DNA of 64,000 nt from an uncultured Ramlibacter sp. (lineage in GTDB: Bacteria > Pseudomonadota > Gammaproteobacteria > Burkholderiales > Burkholderiaceae_C): positions 26,104-90,103 of the forward strand of contig NZ_CAKZHQ010000045.1 in assembly GCF_936925435.1 (NCBI RefSeq), read 5' to 3'. Below the pieces are notes generated by a model. It worked only from the letters and a program-made list of their open reading frames with translations. It was not told the origin of the DNA and did no database searches. Shown here piece after piece: positions 40,107 to 49,380 of the stretch; the first letter of the stretch is position 1; every line of letters starts with the position of its first letter. The position numbers were made by a program, and so were the translations under genes.

Positions 40107-41687
40107 TCAGACCTGGGACAAGCTGGCCTGTCCCAGTCCGACCAGCGCGGCCTGGTTCTCCGGGGACTCCGAAAAGGCCACCAGCAGGTCGGCCCGTGCT
40201 GCGGCGCCGGACTCCAGGTGGCCCAGATGGAAGGCCAGTCCTTGCGCGTCGGGATCGCGATCGAAGACATTGCGGTAGAGGCTGCGCACGAACTCGGCGT
40301 TCCCCGGTTGGCCGAAACGCGTGTTGAATTCGGCGCTGGCCATGAACTGGCTGGCCATGTCGCGCAAGCTCGTGCCGCTTTCCAGCGCCTGGGTCTGGTA
40401 GGTCAGGCCGGAGGCGTCGGGCATGCGGTCGAGCGCGGCGCGGTACAGGCGAATGGCTTGGCCCGCGCTGCCGGTGGGCAGCACGTCCGGCCCGGCCTGG
40501 GTCGCCAGCACGGCGTCCGAAAATTCCACCCGTTCGATGTGGGTCAGGCCCGTCACGCTGCCGTCGGCCAGGCAAACCACCTTGGCCTGGCCCGACGCTT
40601 CCTCGATGCGATAGGCCGAGCGCTGGCCCAGGAAGACCACTGTGTCATGGCCGGCCTCGCCGTCGATGCGGTTGTTGCCGCTGGACACCTTGAAGATGTC
40701 CTTGCCCGACCCGCCACGCAGTACGTCGTTGCCGCCGCGGCCGTCGAGATGGTCGTCGCCTGCCCCGCCATCGAGGATGTTGTCCGCCCCGTTGCCCAGC
40801 AACACATCGTCGAAGGCCGATCCCGCCGCGTTCTCGATGGCGCAGCCCGCGCAGATCGCCAGGGTGTCTGTGTAGACGGACTGCTCGTAGCGCCAGTCGC
40901 CGGCGGCGCCGGAATAGTTGAACGCAATGACGCTCGCACCCACGTCGCTGCGGGCACCGGCTTGCAGGTCCAGCGTGACGCCCTGGCGGCAGGCCGTCGC
41001 GTCCAGAGTGTCGATGCCGCTGGAGTCCCACAGCGAGCAAAAGGTCTGCCATTGCGGCCCGCTCAAGTCGTAGCGCGTGTCGCCCGGGTTGTGCGCGGCG
41101 GCGCCATACAGGGCTTGCAAAGCCGCGACGTCGGCCGGCATGGGCTGCGCCGGATAGGACGACAAGGCGCCGCTGTGGCTGCCCGGCGTCGCCGCGTAGC
41201 TCATTACCGTAGTGGCCATGGTGCTGCTGGCATCGGCTGGATGCTTCAGGCCGATGGCGTGCAGCGTCTCGTGCAGGATGAGAAAGGGACGGTACTGGGC
41301 CCATTGTGGATCGGCCTGGTCCAGGCCGATCCACACGTCGCCGCCGGTTTCAAGCGCGGAAGGGAAGTAGCCGAAGCCTGCATAGCCCAACTGGTTGGGA
41401 TAGGCCGAGTAGGCAAAGCGCAGGGTGCCCGGGCTGCCGCCTGCCTCGGTCACCTCGACGAAGTCCAGATTGCAAACCTGCGAGATGGCGGCCAGCACGC
41501 TGCGCGTGGTGGCCTGGTCCGCGGCACTGAAGCTGCTGCGCGTTGCGTCGAACAGGCGCGCAGCGTCGGTGTAGCGCGAATCGGCATCGGCGAACGAGTA
41601 GCTCAGGACTGTCTTGCCCGACCCGTCGCCCCAGCGGCTGCCGGCGAGCAGCGCGCTGTTCGTGTGGTCATCTTGGGAGCCCTGCAT
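40107..41687 (-). CDS. Secreted serralysin-like metalloprotease with RTX and DUF4214 repeats
   Basis: A 526-residue protein. The zinc-protease motif HETLHAIGLKHP (His139, Glu140, His143, His149) and the Met-turn VMSY near 162 place it close to M10 serralysins. RTX-like calcium repeats follow near 295-330 (LDGGAGDDHLDGRGGNDVL). The end (about 395-505) holds two DUF4214-like units (YRAALDRMPDASGL; YRNVFDRDPDAQGL). No N-terminal signal peptide, so type I secretion is expected, but no such transporter is nearby. The ATG at 41687 with AGAGG upstream was preferred to a TTG further out. Confidence 0.85.
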   Translation of the reverse strand: MQGSQDDHTNSALLAGSRWGDGSGKTVLSYSFADADSRYTDAARLFDATRSSFSAADQATTRSVLAAISQVCNLDFVEVTEAGGSPGTLRFAYSAYPNQLGYAGFGYFPSALETGGDVWIGLDQADPQWAQYRPFLILHETLHAIGLKHPADASSTMATTVMSYAATPGSHSGALSSYPAQPMPADVAALQALYGAAAHNPGDTRYDLSGPQWQTFCSLWDSSGIDTLDATACRQGVTLDLQAGARSDVGASVIAFNYSGAAGDWRYEQSVYTDTLAICAGCAIENAAGSAFDDVLLGNGADNILDGGAGDDHLDGRGGNDVLRGGSGKDIFKVSSGNNRIDGEAGHDTVVFLGQRSAYRIEEASGQAKVVCLADGSVTGLTHIERVEFSDAVLATQAGPDVLPTGSAGQAIRLYRAALDRMPDASGLTYQTQALESGTSLRDMASQFMASAEFNTRFGQPGNAEFVRSLYRNVFDRDPDAQGLAFHLGHLESGAAARADLLVAFSESPENQAALVGLGQASLSQV

Positions 41688-41810
41688 CGCACGCCTCTGT
41701 GGTCCTTCTGCCAAGGGGCCGCACCCCGGGAAAGGGCGCTGGCTGATGCATGGAATTTAGGCGCTAGCTCTACCTTTGCATATCGCTGGAATGGAGCGAA
41801 AAGCTGTGCT

Positions 41811-43592
41811 TTAGTTGCCAGGTTTGCGTATCGGAATTGTTAACAGGATCTGGGCCATGCCTTTGCCCAGCGCATCGTTGCGCAGCGAGGCCATGCCGCC
41901 GCCATCGAGCGCCTGCTCGCAGACGAAGTTCATGGCATGGATGCCGGGCAGGTCATAGCGCCTGACCTTGCCCTGGACCAGGTGCGCCAGCCAGGTGGCG
42001 ACGCGCTCCTCGGTGAGTTCGGCGCGCAGCAGCGGCAACCACTCGGGCCGGCGGGCGATGACGCCGATGTTGGAGATATTGCCCTTGTCGCCGGAGCGGG
42101 CGTAGGCCAGCGCGATCAGCGGCACGGTCTCGCCGGTGGCGGTGAGCGCTGGTCCCGAGGGCGCCGGGTCGGCAGCTAACGCGCCGCTGGTCTGCGCTGA
42201 TGCAGCGAAATTGGAATCTGACCCCAATTGAACTTCCTGCCCATCGAGCAGGAGGGTGGACTGCAGGCGGCGCTTGTCCAGCAGGAAGGCGAACTGGCGG
42301 ATGCAGGGCGCGGGGCTGGGCCGGCCGGCGGCGCCGGTGGTGCCGGGCGACCAGCTGGTGCCCGCCGCTGCGATCTCGCGGGCGAACAGCTCCAGCGCCG
42401 CTTTCTGCGCATGCATCACGGCCAGGTGCAGCACGGCTTCGCGCACGGCCAGGCCGCGCGCCTGCGGGCCGAAGTTGCCGGCCTCGGAGCCCAGCACCTC
42501 GATCAGGCTGCGGCTGTAATCGGCCAGGCCCTGCTGCGCGAACAGCTCGCGCGTGCGCTCCAGGATGGCCTCGCCGGTGCGCCTGGCCTTGGCCGCCGCA
42601 TCCAGGCCGACGATGGTCAGCTGCGCCGTGCAGCGAAAGCCGTCCATCCAGGTGGCGCAGACCTTGTAGGCCGGGCCGGGCGGCAGACCGCGCGCACCCT
42701 GCACCAGGACGCGCTGTGCGCCATCGGATTGCAGCCTCACCTGGCTGAAGTCGCAGACCACGTCGGGCAGCAGGTAGCGGCGCGGGTCACCGATCTCGTA
42801 GAGCATCTGCTCGGCGATCACGGCGGTGTTGACCAGGCCGCCCGTGCCCTCGGGCTTGGTGGCCACGAAGCTGCCGTCGGCGTGGCATTCGATCACCGGA
42901 TAGCCGATGTGCGCCCAGTCGGGCACATCCTGCCAGTCTGTGTGCAGGCCGCCGGTGGCCTGGCAGCCGCATTCGATGATGTGGCCGGCCAGGCTGCCCT
43001 GGGCCAGGCGATCGTAGTCGTCGGCCTGCCAGCCGAACTCGTGCATCAGCGTACCCAGGGTGACGGCGCTGTCCACGCAGCGGCCGGTGACCACGATCTG
43101 CGCGCCGCTGTCCAGCGCCTGCTTGACTGGCCGCGCGCCCAGGTAGGCATTGGCGGTGAGCAGCTTGTCCGGCAGGGCGGCGCCGCTTTGCATTTCGCGC
43201 ACATCCTCGCCGCGCAACTGCGACAGCAGTGGCATCACGTCGTCGCCCAGCACCACGGCGATCTTCACCGCCAGGCCCTGTTCGGCCGCCAGGGCCTCGA
43301 TGGCGCGGGCGCAGGCCTGCGGGTTGACGCCGCCGGCGTTGCTGACGATGCGGATGCCTTGGGCCAGTGCGTCCTTCAGGATGGCGCGCAGCGTGACGCT
43401 GACGAAGTCCGTGGCGTAGCCCAGCTCCGGGTTCCTGGCCCGCGCCGCCGCCAGGATGGACATGGTCAGTTCGGCCAGGTAGTCGAACACCAGGTAGTCG
43501 ACCTGGCCCAGGGCCACCAGCTGCGGCGCGCCCACGCTGCTATCGCCCCAGAAGCCCGAAGCACCTCCTATCCTGACCACCTTGCCGGCCAT
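41811..43592 (-). CDS. AtuA-family (DUF1446) protein
   Basis: A 593-residue protein with the family start VVRIGGASGFWGDS and the N-terminal segment YLVFDYLAELTM. The AtuA family is tied to acyclic terpene (citronellol/geraniol) breakdown, but its reaction is not established. The C-terminal about 110 residues (IALAYARSGDKGNISNIG) form the small second domain seen in these proteins. The start is set at 43592, where the ATG shares a base with the stop of the enoyl-CoA hydratase gene. An actual isoprenoid role here is unproven. Confidence 0.85.
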   Translation of the reverse strand: MAGKVVRIGGASGFWGDSSVGAPQLVALGQVDYLVFDYLAELTMSILAAARARNPELGYATDFVSVTLRAILKDALAQGIRIVSNAGGVNPQACARAIEALAAEQGLAVKIAVVLGDDVMPLLSQLRGEDVREMQSGAALPDKLLTANAYLGARPVKQALDSGAQIVVTGRCVDSAVTLGTLMHEFGWQADDYDRLAQGSLAGHIIECGCQATGGLHTDWQDVPDWAHIGYPVIECHADGSFVATKPEGTGGLVNTAVIAEQMLYEIGDPRRYLLPDVVCDFSQVRLQSDGAQRVLVQGARGLPPGPAYKVCATWMDGFRCTAQLTIVGLDAAAKARRTGEAILERTRELFAQQGLADYSRSLIEVLGSEAGNFGPQARGLAVREAVLHLAVMHAQKAALELFAREIAAAGTSWSPGTTGAAGRPSPAPCIRQFAFLLDKRRLQSTLLLDGQEVQLGSDSNFAASAQTSGALAADPAPSGPALTATGETVPLIALAYARSGDKGNISNIGVIARRPEWLPLLRAELTEERVATWLAHLVQGKVRRYDLPGIHAMNFVCEQALDGGGMASLRNDALGKGMAQILLTIPIRKPGN

Positions 43593-44371
43593 CACTGACC
43601 CTTCCACTGCGGTTGGCGCTTGTCCTGGAAGGCGGCCTGACCCTCTTTGGCGTCTTCGGTCAGGGTGAACAGGGCGATCTGGCTTTCGGTGAAGGCCATG
43701 GACTCCTCAAAGGCCATGGCCTCGATCTTCTTCATGGTGTACAGGCCGCGGCGGATGGCGGCCGGCGACTTGTCCAGCAGGCGCGCCAGCAGCCAGTCCA
43801 GCTTGGCGTCGACATCGTCGTCCACGTAGTTGACCAGGCCGAACTCCAGTGCCTGGGCCGAAGTGAGCGGCTCGCCGGTCAGGCACAGCTCGGCCAGCTT
43901 GCGCCGCGGGATCAGGTGCTGCAGCACCGACAGCACCTGGGCCGGAAAGACGCCGACCTTGACCTCGGGCAGGCCGAAGACCGCATGGCTGGCCGCCACC
44001 GCCATGTCGCACATGGCCAGCAGGCCCATGCCGCCGGCCATGCAGGCGCCGTTGACGCGGGCCACCAGCGGCACATTGCTGGAGCGGGCCTGGCGCAGCA
44101 GCTGGGCCAGGTGGCCGTGCGGCTCGGAGTAGTCGGTGGTGAAGGCCTGGGCCGACTGCAGGTCGGCGCCGGCGCAAAAGGCCTTGCTGCCGGTGCCGGT
44201 GATGACGATGGCGCGCAGCGCCCGGTTGGCCTGGGCAGCCGCGATGGCTTGGGCCATGCCGGCCAGGACCGCATGGCTCATGGCATTGCGCCGCGCCTCG
44301 CGGTGGATGGTCAGCCACAGCACAGATCCGCGTTGTTCAACCAGCAGTTCGCCGTCGGCCGTCTCGCTCAT
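43592..44371 (-). CDS. Enoyl-CoA hydratase/isomerase family protein
   Basis: A 259-residue crotonase-fold enzyme. The oxyanion-hole segments are KAFCAGADLQSAQ and NGACMAGGMGLLAMCD; a glutamate is present in LPEVKVGVFP. GGAGAC precedes the ATG. It is translationally coupled to the AtuA-like gene, so hydration of a branched acyl-CoA (an AtuE-like step) is a fair guess. Confidence 0.88.
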   Translation of the reverse strand: MSETADGELLVEQRGSVLWLTIHREARRNAMSHAVLAGMAQAIAAAQANRALRAIVITGTGSKAFCAGADLQSAQAFTTDYSEPHGHLAQLLRQARSSNVPLVARVNGACMAGGMGLLAMCDMAVAASHAVFGLPEVKVGVFPAQVLSVLQHLIPRRKLAELCLTGEPLTSAQALEFGLVNYVDDDVDAKLDWLLARLLDKSPAAIRRGLYTMKKIEAMAFEESMAFTESQIALFTLTEDAKEGQAAFQDKRQPQWKGQ

Positions 44372-44482
44372 TGCCCTGTCTCCTTGGGGGATGGCTGGTT
44401 TATACCCCCGGCGCCCATTCCTACAGCCACTGCCGCGCTCAGCCGTTAGGATGGCGGCTCATCTCCAGGAGTGCCCCCCGCA

Positions 44483-45598
44483 ATGTCGGAAACCACGCCC
44501 CGCCTCGAGCAGCAAGCTGCGTCCGACGGTGCCGGTGCGCGTGTGCTGGGCCAGTGGACGGCGGCGCAGTTCGCCCAGCCCCGCCTGCTGCAGCAGCTCG
44601 AAGCCAGCCTTGTCGCGGCCGGCGGCGCGGCCTGGGACCTGCGCGAAGCCGACCAGCTGGACCACGTGGGTGCGCAGCTGTTGTGGGACCACTGGGGCCG
44701 CGCATGGCCGGCCAGCCTGGAGCTGCTGCCGGCGCAACGCGCGGTGCTCGAGCGGGTGGCGCAGTTCACCGCGCCGCCGCCCCAGCCCCGCAAGACCAGC
44801 TGGCGCGAGCACTACCTGGCCCTGGGCGCGCGCGTGATGCACGGCGTCAACCAGATGAAGTTCTTCATCCGGTTGACCGGCCAGCTGGCGCTCAACCTGG
44901 TGCGGCTGGCGCGCGCGCCGCAGGACGGCCCCTGGCGCGACCTGTCGGGCCACCTGGTGGGCATCGGCGCCACCGCCTTGCCCATCACCGCCCTGGTCGG
45001 CTTCCTGATCGGCGTGGTGCTGGCCTATCTCACCTCGCAGCAGCTGCGCCAGTTCGGCGCCGACGCCTACATCGTCAACATCCTGGGCATCGCGCTGATC
45101 CGCGAACTCGGCCCGATGCTGGCGGCCATCCTCATCGCCGGGCGCTCGGGCTCGGCCATCACGGCGCAGATCGGTGTGATGCGCGTGACCGAGGAGCTCG
45201 ACGCCATGCGCGTGATGGGCATCTCGCACAGCTACCGCCTGGTGATGCCGCGCGCCATGGCCCTGGCCATCGCCATGCCGCTGATCAGCGTGTGGACCAC
45301 GCTGGCCTCGCTGGCCGGCGGCATGCTGGCGGCCGACGTCTCGCTGGGCATCACGCCGACCTTCTTCATGAAGGCCCTGCCCGAGGCGGTGAGCCTGGGC
45401 AACCTGGCGCTGGCCAGCAGCAAGTCGGTGGTGTTCGGCGTGCTGATCGCGCTGATCGCCTGCCACTACGGCCTGCGCGTCAAGCCCAACACCCAGAGCC
45501 TGGGCGAGGGCACGACCGCTTCGGTGGTCACCTCGATCACGGTGGTGATCCTGGTCGATGCCCTGTTTGCCGTGCTGTTCAAGGAGGTGGGGCTGTGA
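44483..45598 (+). CDS. MlaE-family lipid ABC permease with N-terminal STAS-like domain
   Basis: A 371-residue inner-membrane protein. Residues about 1-100 resemble a STAS/MlaB-like domain (WDLREADQLDHVGAQLLW). The rest is an MlaE permease (GATALPITALVGFLIGVVLAY, IRELGPMLAAILIAGRSGSA). The fused STAS domain would replace separate MlaB. The ATG at 44483 has CAGGAG 11 bases upstream. The stop overlaps the GTG of the ATPase gene. Confidence 0.9.
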   Translation: MSETTPRLEQQAASDGAGARVLGQWTAAQFAQPRLLQQLEASLVAAGGAAWDLREADQLDHVGAQLLWDHWGRAWPASLELLPAQRAVLERVAQFTAPPPQPRKTSWREHYLALGARVMHGVNQMKFFIRLTGQLALNLVRLARAPQDGPWRDLSGHLVGIGATALPITALVGFLIGVVLAYLTSQQLRQFGADAYIVNILGIALIRELGPMLAAILIAGRSGSAITAQIGVMRVTEELDAMRVMGISHSYRLVMPRAMALAIAMPLISVWTTLASLAGGMLAADVSLGITPTFFMKALPEAVSLGNLALASSKSVVFGVLIALIACHYGLRVKPNTQSLGEGTTASVVTSITVVILVDALFAVLFKEVGL

Positions 45599-46422
45599 GC
45601 GCCGACCTTGTGCCCGAGGACTTCATCCCCGCCGAGGGCGCGCCCATGGTGGACATCCGCAAGCTGTGGACCGTGTTCACCAGCCCGGAAAAGCGCTTCG
45701 TGGTGCACAAGGACCTGGATTTCAACGTGCAGCGAGGTGAGGTGGTCTCGCTGGTGGGCGGCTCGGGCACCGGCAAGACCGTGCTGCTGCGCCAGATCCT
45801 GGGCCTGGAGCGGCCCACCCGCGGCCAGATCGCGGTGCTGGGCCAGCCGGTCGAGAAAATGGGCAGCAAGGGCGCGGCCAGCCGGGTCGGCATGCTGTTC
45901 CAGCACGGCGCCCTGTTCTCGGCCTTCAGCGTGCTGGACAACATCGCCTTCCCGCTGCGCGAGCTCAAGACGCTGCCGCCGGCCCTGGTGCGCGAGGCGG
46001 CCATGGTCAAGCTGCAGATGGTGGGCCTCAAGCCCGCGGACGCCGACAAGGCGCCCTCGGACCTGTCGGGCGGCATGATCAAGCGGGTGGCGCTGGCGCG
46101 GGCCCTGATCATGGACCCGCCCCTGCTGCTGCTGGACGAGCCGACGGCGGGGCTGGACCCCGACAGCTCGGACGGCTTCGTCACCCTGCTGCGCTCGCTG
46201 CACCGCGACCTGGCGCTGACGGTGGTCATGGTCACGCACGACCTGGACACCCTGTACGAGCTGTCGACCCGCATCGCCGTGCTGGCCGACCAGAAGGTGA
46301 TCGTCACCGGCGCGCCGCGCGACGTGATCGCTTTCCAGCACCCTTTCGTTCACGATTTTTTCCTCGGAGAGCGGGGCCAGCGCGCAATGGAATTGCTGCG
46401 CGAGTACCCGTTCGCCGTCTAG
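45595..46422 (+). CDS. MlaF-like ABC ATPase
   Basis: A 275-residue ATPase that powers the MCE lipid transporter. Walker A is GGSGTGKT, the signature LSGGMIKRVALARAL is the MlaF form, and Walker B is LLLLDEPTAGLDP. It begins at GTG overlapping the permease stop (GTGA). Confidence 0.93.
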   Translation: MSADLVPEDFIPAEGAPMVDIRKLWTVFTSPEKRFVVHKDLDFNVQRGEVVSLVGGSGTGKTVLLRQILGLERPTRGQIAVLGQPVEKMGSKGAASRVGMLFQHGALFSAFSVLDNIAFPLRELKTLPPALVREAAMVKLQMVGLKPADADKAPSDLSGGMIKRVALARALIMDPPLLLLDEPTAGLDPDSSDGFVTLLRSLHRDLALTVVMVTHDLDTLYELSTRIAVLADQKVIVTGAPRDVIAFQHPFVHDFFLGERGQRAMELLREYPFAV

Positions 46423-46441
46423 CCCACAGAAGGAAGCTTCC

Positions 46442-47419
46442 ATGGAAAACAAGGCCCATGCCATGGCCGCCGGCATCTTCGTGGTGGCGCTCAGCGCGCT
46501 GCTGGTGCTGCTGGCCGCCTGGCTCACACGCGACACCGGCGAGCGCGACATCTACGAGATCTCCACCCGCGAGACCGTCACCGGCCTGCAGGCGCAGGCG
46601 CCGGTGCGCTACCGCGGCGTCGACGTCGGCAAGGTGGCGGCCCTGGGCTTCGATCCCAAGGTGCAGGGCAACGTGCTCATGCGCCTGGAGATCGAGCGCG
46701 AGGCCCCCGTCACCGAGGACACCTTCGCCACCCTGGGCTTCCAGGGCGTGACCGGCCTGTCCTTCGTGCAGCTGGACGACAGTGGCAAGACATCGCCGCG
46801 CCTGGTGCCCAACGATGAAGTGCCGCCGCGCATCCCGCTCAAGCCTGGCCTGTTGTCCAAGATCAGCGCCAAGGGCGAGGTCATCCTCGACCAGGTCGAA
46901 CAGATCACGGCGCGCATGAACAAGATCCTGGCCGACCCCAACCAGCAGCGTCTGGCCACGGCGCTGGACAACGTCGGCCAGGCCGCCGCCAGCGTCAACA
47001 CCTTGTCGAGCACGCTCACCGCCATCCTCAATGCGCAGTTCGGTCCCGACAAGGTCAGCATTCCCACGCTGGTCAAGAACCTCGACGCGACGCTGGCCTC
47101 GGTGCGCGGCACCTCCGACGAGGCCAGGACGGCGGTCTCCGAGATCGGCAAGACCGCCAAACGCCTGAACGAGAAGGACGGCCCGATCGACCGGCTGGCC
47201 GACGGCACGCAGGCCTTGTCGCACGCCGCCGATGCCTTCAATGCCGCCACCTTGCCGCGCATCAACCGCGCCACCGAAGACACCTCGCGCGCCGTGCGGC
47301 AATTGAGCCGTACCGTCAACGGCATCAATGACAACCCGCAGTCGCTGATCTTCGGCACCGGCGGCGTCAGTCCCGGGCCGGGCGAGTCCGGCTTCACCCC
47401 GCCAGGAGCCAGCCGATGA
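46442..47419 (+). CDS. MCE-domain (MlaD/PqiB-type) lipid-binding protein
   Basis: A 325-residue periplasmic protein anchored by one N-terminal helix (about residues 9-28). The MCE domain spans about 38-115 (VTGLQAQAPVRYRGVDVGKV). A long helical region follows, and the C-terminus is Gly/Pro-rich. MCE proteins form hexameric tunnels for phospholipid between membranes. The stop overlaps the lipoprotein gene start (ATGA). Confidence 0.92.
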   Translation: MENKAHAMAAGIFVVALSALLVLLAAWLTRDTGERDIYEISTRETVTGLQAQAPVRYRGVDVGKVAALGFDPKVQGNVLMRLEIEREAPVTEDTFATLGFQGVTGLSFVQLDDSGKTSPRLVPNDEVPPRIPLKPGLLSKISAKGEVILDQVEQITARMNKILADPNQQRLATALDNVGQAAASVNTLSSTLTAILNAQFGPDKVSIPTLVKNLDATLASVRGTSDEARTAVSEIGKTAKRLNEKDGPIDRLADGTQALSHAADAFNAATLPRINRATEDTSRAVRQLSRTVNGINDNPQSLIFGTGGVSPGPGESGFTPPGASR

Positions 47420-48105
47420 ACCCCTTGAAGTCTTCGCTTGCTATGAAATCAATAGCGCGTCAGGTCCATTTTCTGAGGACTAGAGGCCAATTTGTTTGCA
47501 TTTTGCTGCTGGCGGGCCTGCTGGGCGGCTGCGCCGGCCTGGTGGACAAGCCGGTGCAGCGCACGCTCTACGACTTCGGCCCGGGCGCGAGCGCGCCGGC
47601 CGCCGCCACGCGCCAGCTGGCGCCCCTGGTGCTGTCCGAGATCGACGCCGCCGGCGCGCTGGACGGCTCGGCCGTGCTCTACCGGCTGGCCTATGCCGAC
47701 GCCAACCAGCTGCGGCCCTACGCGCAGGCGCGCTGGAGCGCACCGCCGCCGCAGCTGGTGCGCCAGCGCCTGCGCGAGCAACTGGGTCGCGAGCGCGCCG
47801 TGCTCAACCCGGCCGAAAGTGCGTCGCTGGCGCGCGAGGGCGGCGTGCTGCCGCGCGTGCTGCACATCGAGCTGGAGGAGTTCTCCCACCTGTTCGAGAG
47901 CCCGAGCCAGAGCTTTGGCCTGGTGCGCATGCGCGCCACCCTGCTGGAGAACACCACGGCCGGCGAAAAGCTGCTGGCCCAGCGCAGCGTGGTGGCACGC
48001 AGTCCCGCGGCCACGGCCGACGCGCCCGGCGGGGTGCGCGCTCTGGCCGCCGCCACCGATGCCGCCGCCACCGAGATCGGCCAGTGGCTGCAACAGGTGC
48101 GCTGA
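47416..48105 (+). CDS. ABC-transport auxiliary lipoprotein (PqiC-like)
   Basis: A 229-residue lipoprotein with the lipobox LLGGC at Cys39, so a lipidated protein in one of the membranes. The mature part (TLYDFGPGA, LHIELEEFSHLFES) matches the auxiliary lipoproteins paired with MCE systems. The segment before the hydrophobic core, about residues 9-27, is encoded by a reversed copy of the 55-bp dispersed repeat, which lengthens the n-region of the signal peptide unusually. Confidence 0.85.
   Translation: MNPLKSSLAMKSIARQVHFLRTRGQFVCILLLAGLLGGCAGLVDKPVQRTLYDFGPGASAPAAATRQLAPLVLSEIDAAGALDGSAVLYRLAYADANQLRPYAQARWSAPPPQLVRQRLREQLGRERAVLNPAESASLAREGGVLPRVLHIELEEFSHLFESPSQSFGLVRMRATLLENTTAGEKLLAQRSVVARSPAATADAPGGVRALAAATDAAATEIGQWLQQVR
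47440..47494 (-). repeat. 55-bp dispersed repeat, copy C, inside a lipoprotein signal peptide
   Basis: On the minus strand it begins CAAATTGGCC and ends with the hairpin GCTAT-TGATTTC-ATAGC. Ungapped alignment to copy B gives 31 of 55 identities by hand count, including 10 consecutive bases (AAATTGGCCT). It is noticeably AT-rich against its coding surroundings. Confidence 0.7.
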
Positions 48106-48116
48106 CAGCGCAGGCC

Positions 48117-48740
48117 ATGGCTGACAGCCCGCACGATCCCGAAGACACTGGCTCCACCGTCGGCGCCGCCGAACTGGTGACCAGCGTCGCGCCGCGCCGC
48201 CCGGCGCTGGAGCAGCTGCGCGCCGCCGGCCTGGAGATCATCGGCTGCTGCGAGCGCCTGTCGCAGCAGAGCACGCTGCTGCGCGACTCGGATCTGCTGC
48301 AGGACTTCACGCCGGCCGAGGCCGACATCCTGGGTCTGGCCATGCTGCGCGTGCGCGCCAAACCCGGCCAGGTGCTGATCGCCGAGGACGAGGCCAGCGA
48401 CTGGATGATGCTGCTGCTCAGTGGCACGGTGGACGTGGGCAAGCGCCGGGTCGGCGCCGCCATCGATGCCAACGAGCCCGGCAACACCACACGGCTGGCC
48501 GTGCTCAAGGCCGGCGCGGCGCTGGGCGAGATGTCGATGTTGGATGGCGAGCCGCGCTATGCAAGCTGCTGGGCGCTGTCCGAGGTGGAGGCCGCCGTGC
48601 TGACGCGCGCTGCCGTCGCCGGCCTGATCACCGAGCACCCGGCCGTGGGCGCCAAGCTGCTGGTCAAGATCACCCAGTTGCTGGCCCAGCGCCTGCGCAA
48701 CACCAGCAACCAGCTGGTCAAGGCCTTGCAAAAAACCTGA
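48117..48740 (+). CDS. Cyclic-nucleotide-binding-domain protein without DNA-binding domain
   Basis: A 207-residue cytoplasmic protein. Residues about 65-195 form a CRP-like cNMP fold (KPGQVLIAEDEASDWMMLLL, GEMSMLDGEPRYASCWA). The usual arginine of the phosphate cassette lies in EPRYASC, but the helix-turn-helix of CRP is missing. It is the last gene of the MCE operon and may regulate the transporter or another partner by protein contact; the ligand is unknown. Confidence 0.82.
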   Translation: MADSPHDPEDTGSTVGAAELVTSVAPRRPALEQLRAAGLEIIGCCERLSQQSTLLRDSDLLQDFTPAEADILGLAMLRVRAKPGQVLIAEDEASDWMMLLLSGTVDVGKRRVGAAIDANEPGNTTRLAVLKAGAALGEMSMLDGEPRYASCWALSEVEAAVLTRAAVAGLITEHPAVGAKLLVKITQLLAQRLRNTSNQLVKALQKT

Positions 48741-48744
48741 AGGT

Positions 48745-49380
48745 TCAGCGGCCGGTCAGCACCGGGAACAGCTTGATCAGGCCCACGGCCATGACCTCCA
48801 CCGCCAGCGCCGCCAGGATCAGGCCCGCCAGCCGGGTCATCACGTTGATGCCGGTGCGTCCCAGCACGCGCGCGATCGGGTCGGCCAGCGAGAAGCACAG
48901 CGCCGTCGCCAGGGCGATGATCACACCGTAGCCCAGCAGGGTGGCCATCTGCAGCAGGCTGTGGGCCCGCTCGGCATAGATGACGACGGTGGAGATGGTG
49001 GCCGGCCCCGTCAGCAGCGGGATGGTCAGGGGCACGACGGCGATGCTCGACCCCATGGCGGCCTTTTGCGCGCCCTCGGCCATCTCGTCGACCGCCGCCT
49101 TGGCCTCGGCCGGCTGGGCATTGAGCATGTTGAGCGCGCCGCTGAGCAGCAGCAGGCCGCCACCGACCTGGAAGCTGGCCAGCGAGATGCCGAAGAAGTC
49201 CAGCACCTTGATGCCCAGCAGGGCGCTGAAGGCGATCACCAGGAAGGCGGTGAACGAGGCGACGACCACCGTGCGTCGCCGCTGCAGCTTGGAGAAGCCT
49301 TCGGTGTAGTGGATGAAGAAGGGCACGATGGCCAGCGGGTTGACCACCGCCAGCAGGATGATCAGGGGCTTGAGTTCCAT
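48745..49380 (-). CDS. MarC-family membrane protein
   Basis: A 211-residue protein with about 6 membrane helices, matching MarC/UPF0056 (VVNPLAIVPFFIHYT, VPLTIPLLTGPATISTVVIYA). The function of the family is unsettled. The ATG shares a base with the stop of the SDR gene, so they are coupled. Confidence 0.88.
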   Translation of the reverse strand: MELKPLIILLAVVNPLAIVPFFIHYTEGFSKLQRRRTVVVASFTAFLVIAFSALLGIKVLDFFGISLASFQVGGGLLLLSGALNMLNAQPAEAKAAVDEMAEGAQKAAMGSSIAVVPLTIPLLTGPATISTVVIYAERAHSLLQMATLLGYGVIIALATALCFSLADPIARVLGRTGINVMTRLAGLILAALAVEVMAVGLIKLFPVLTGR

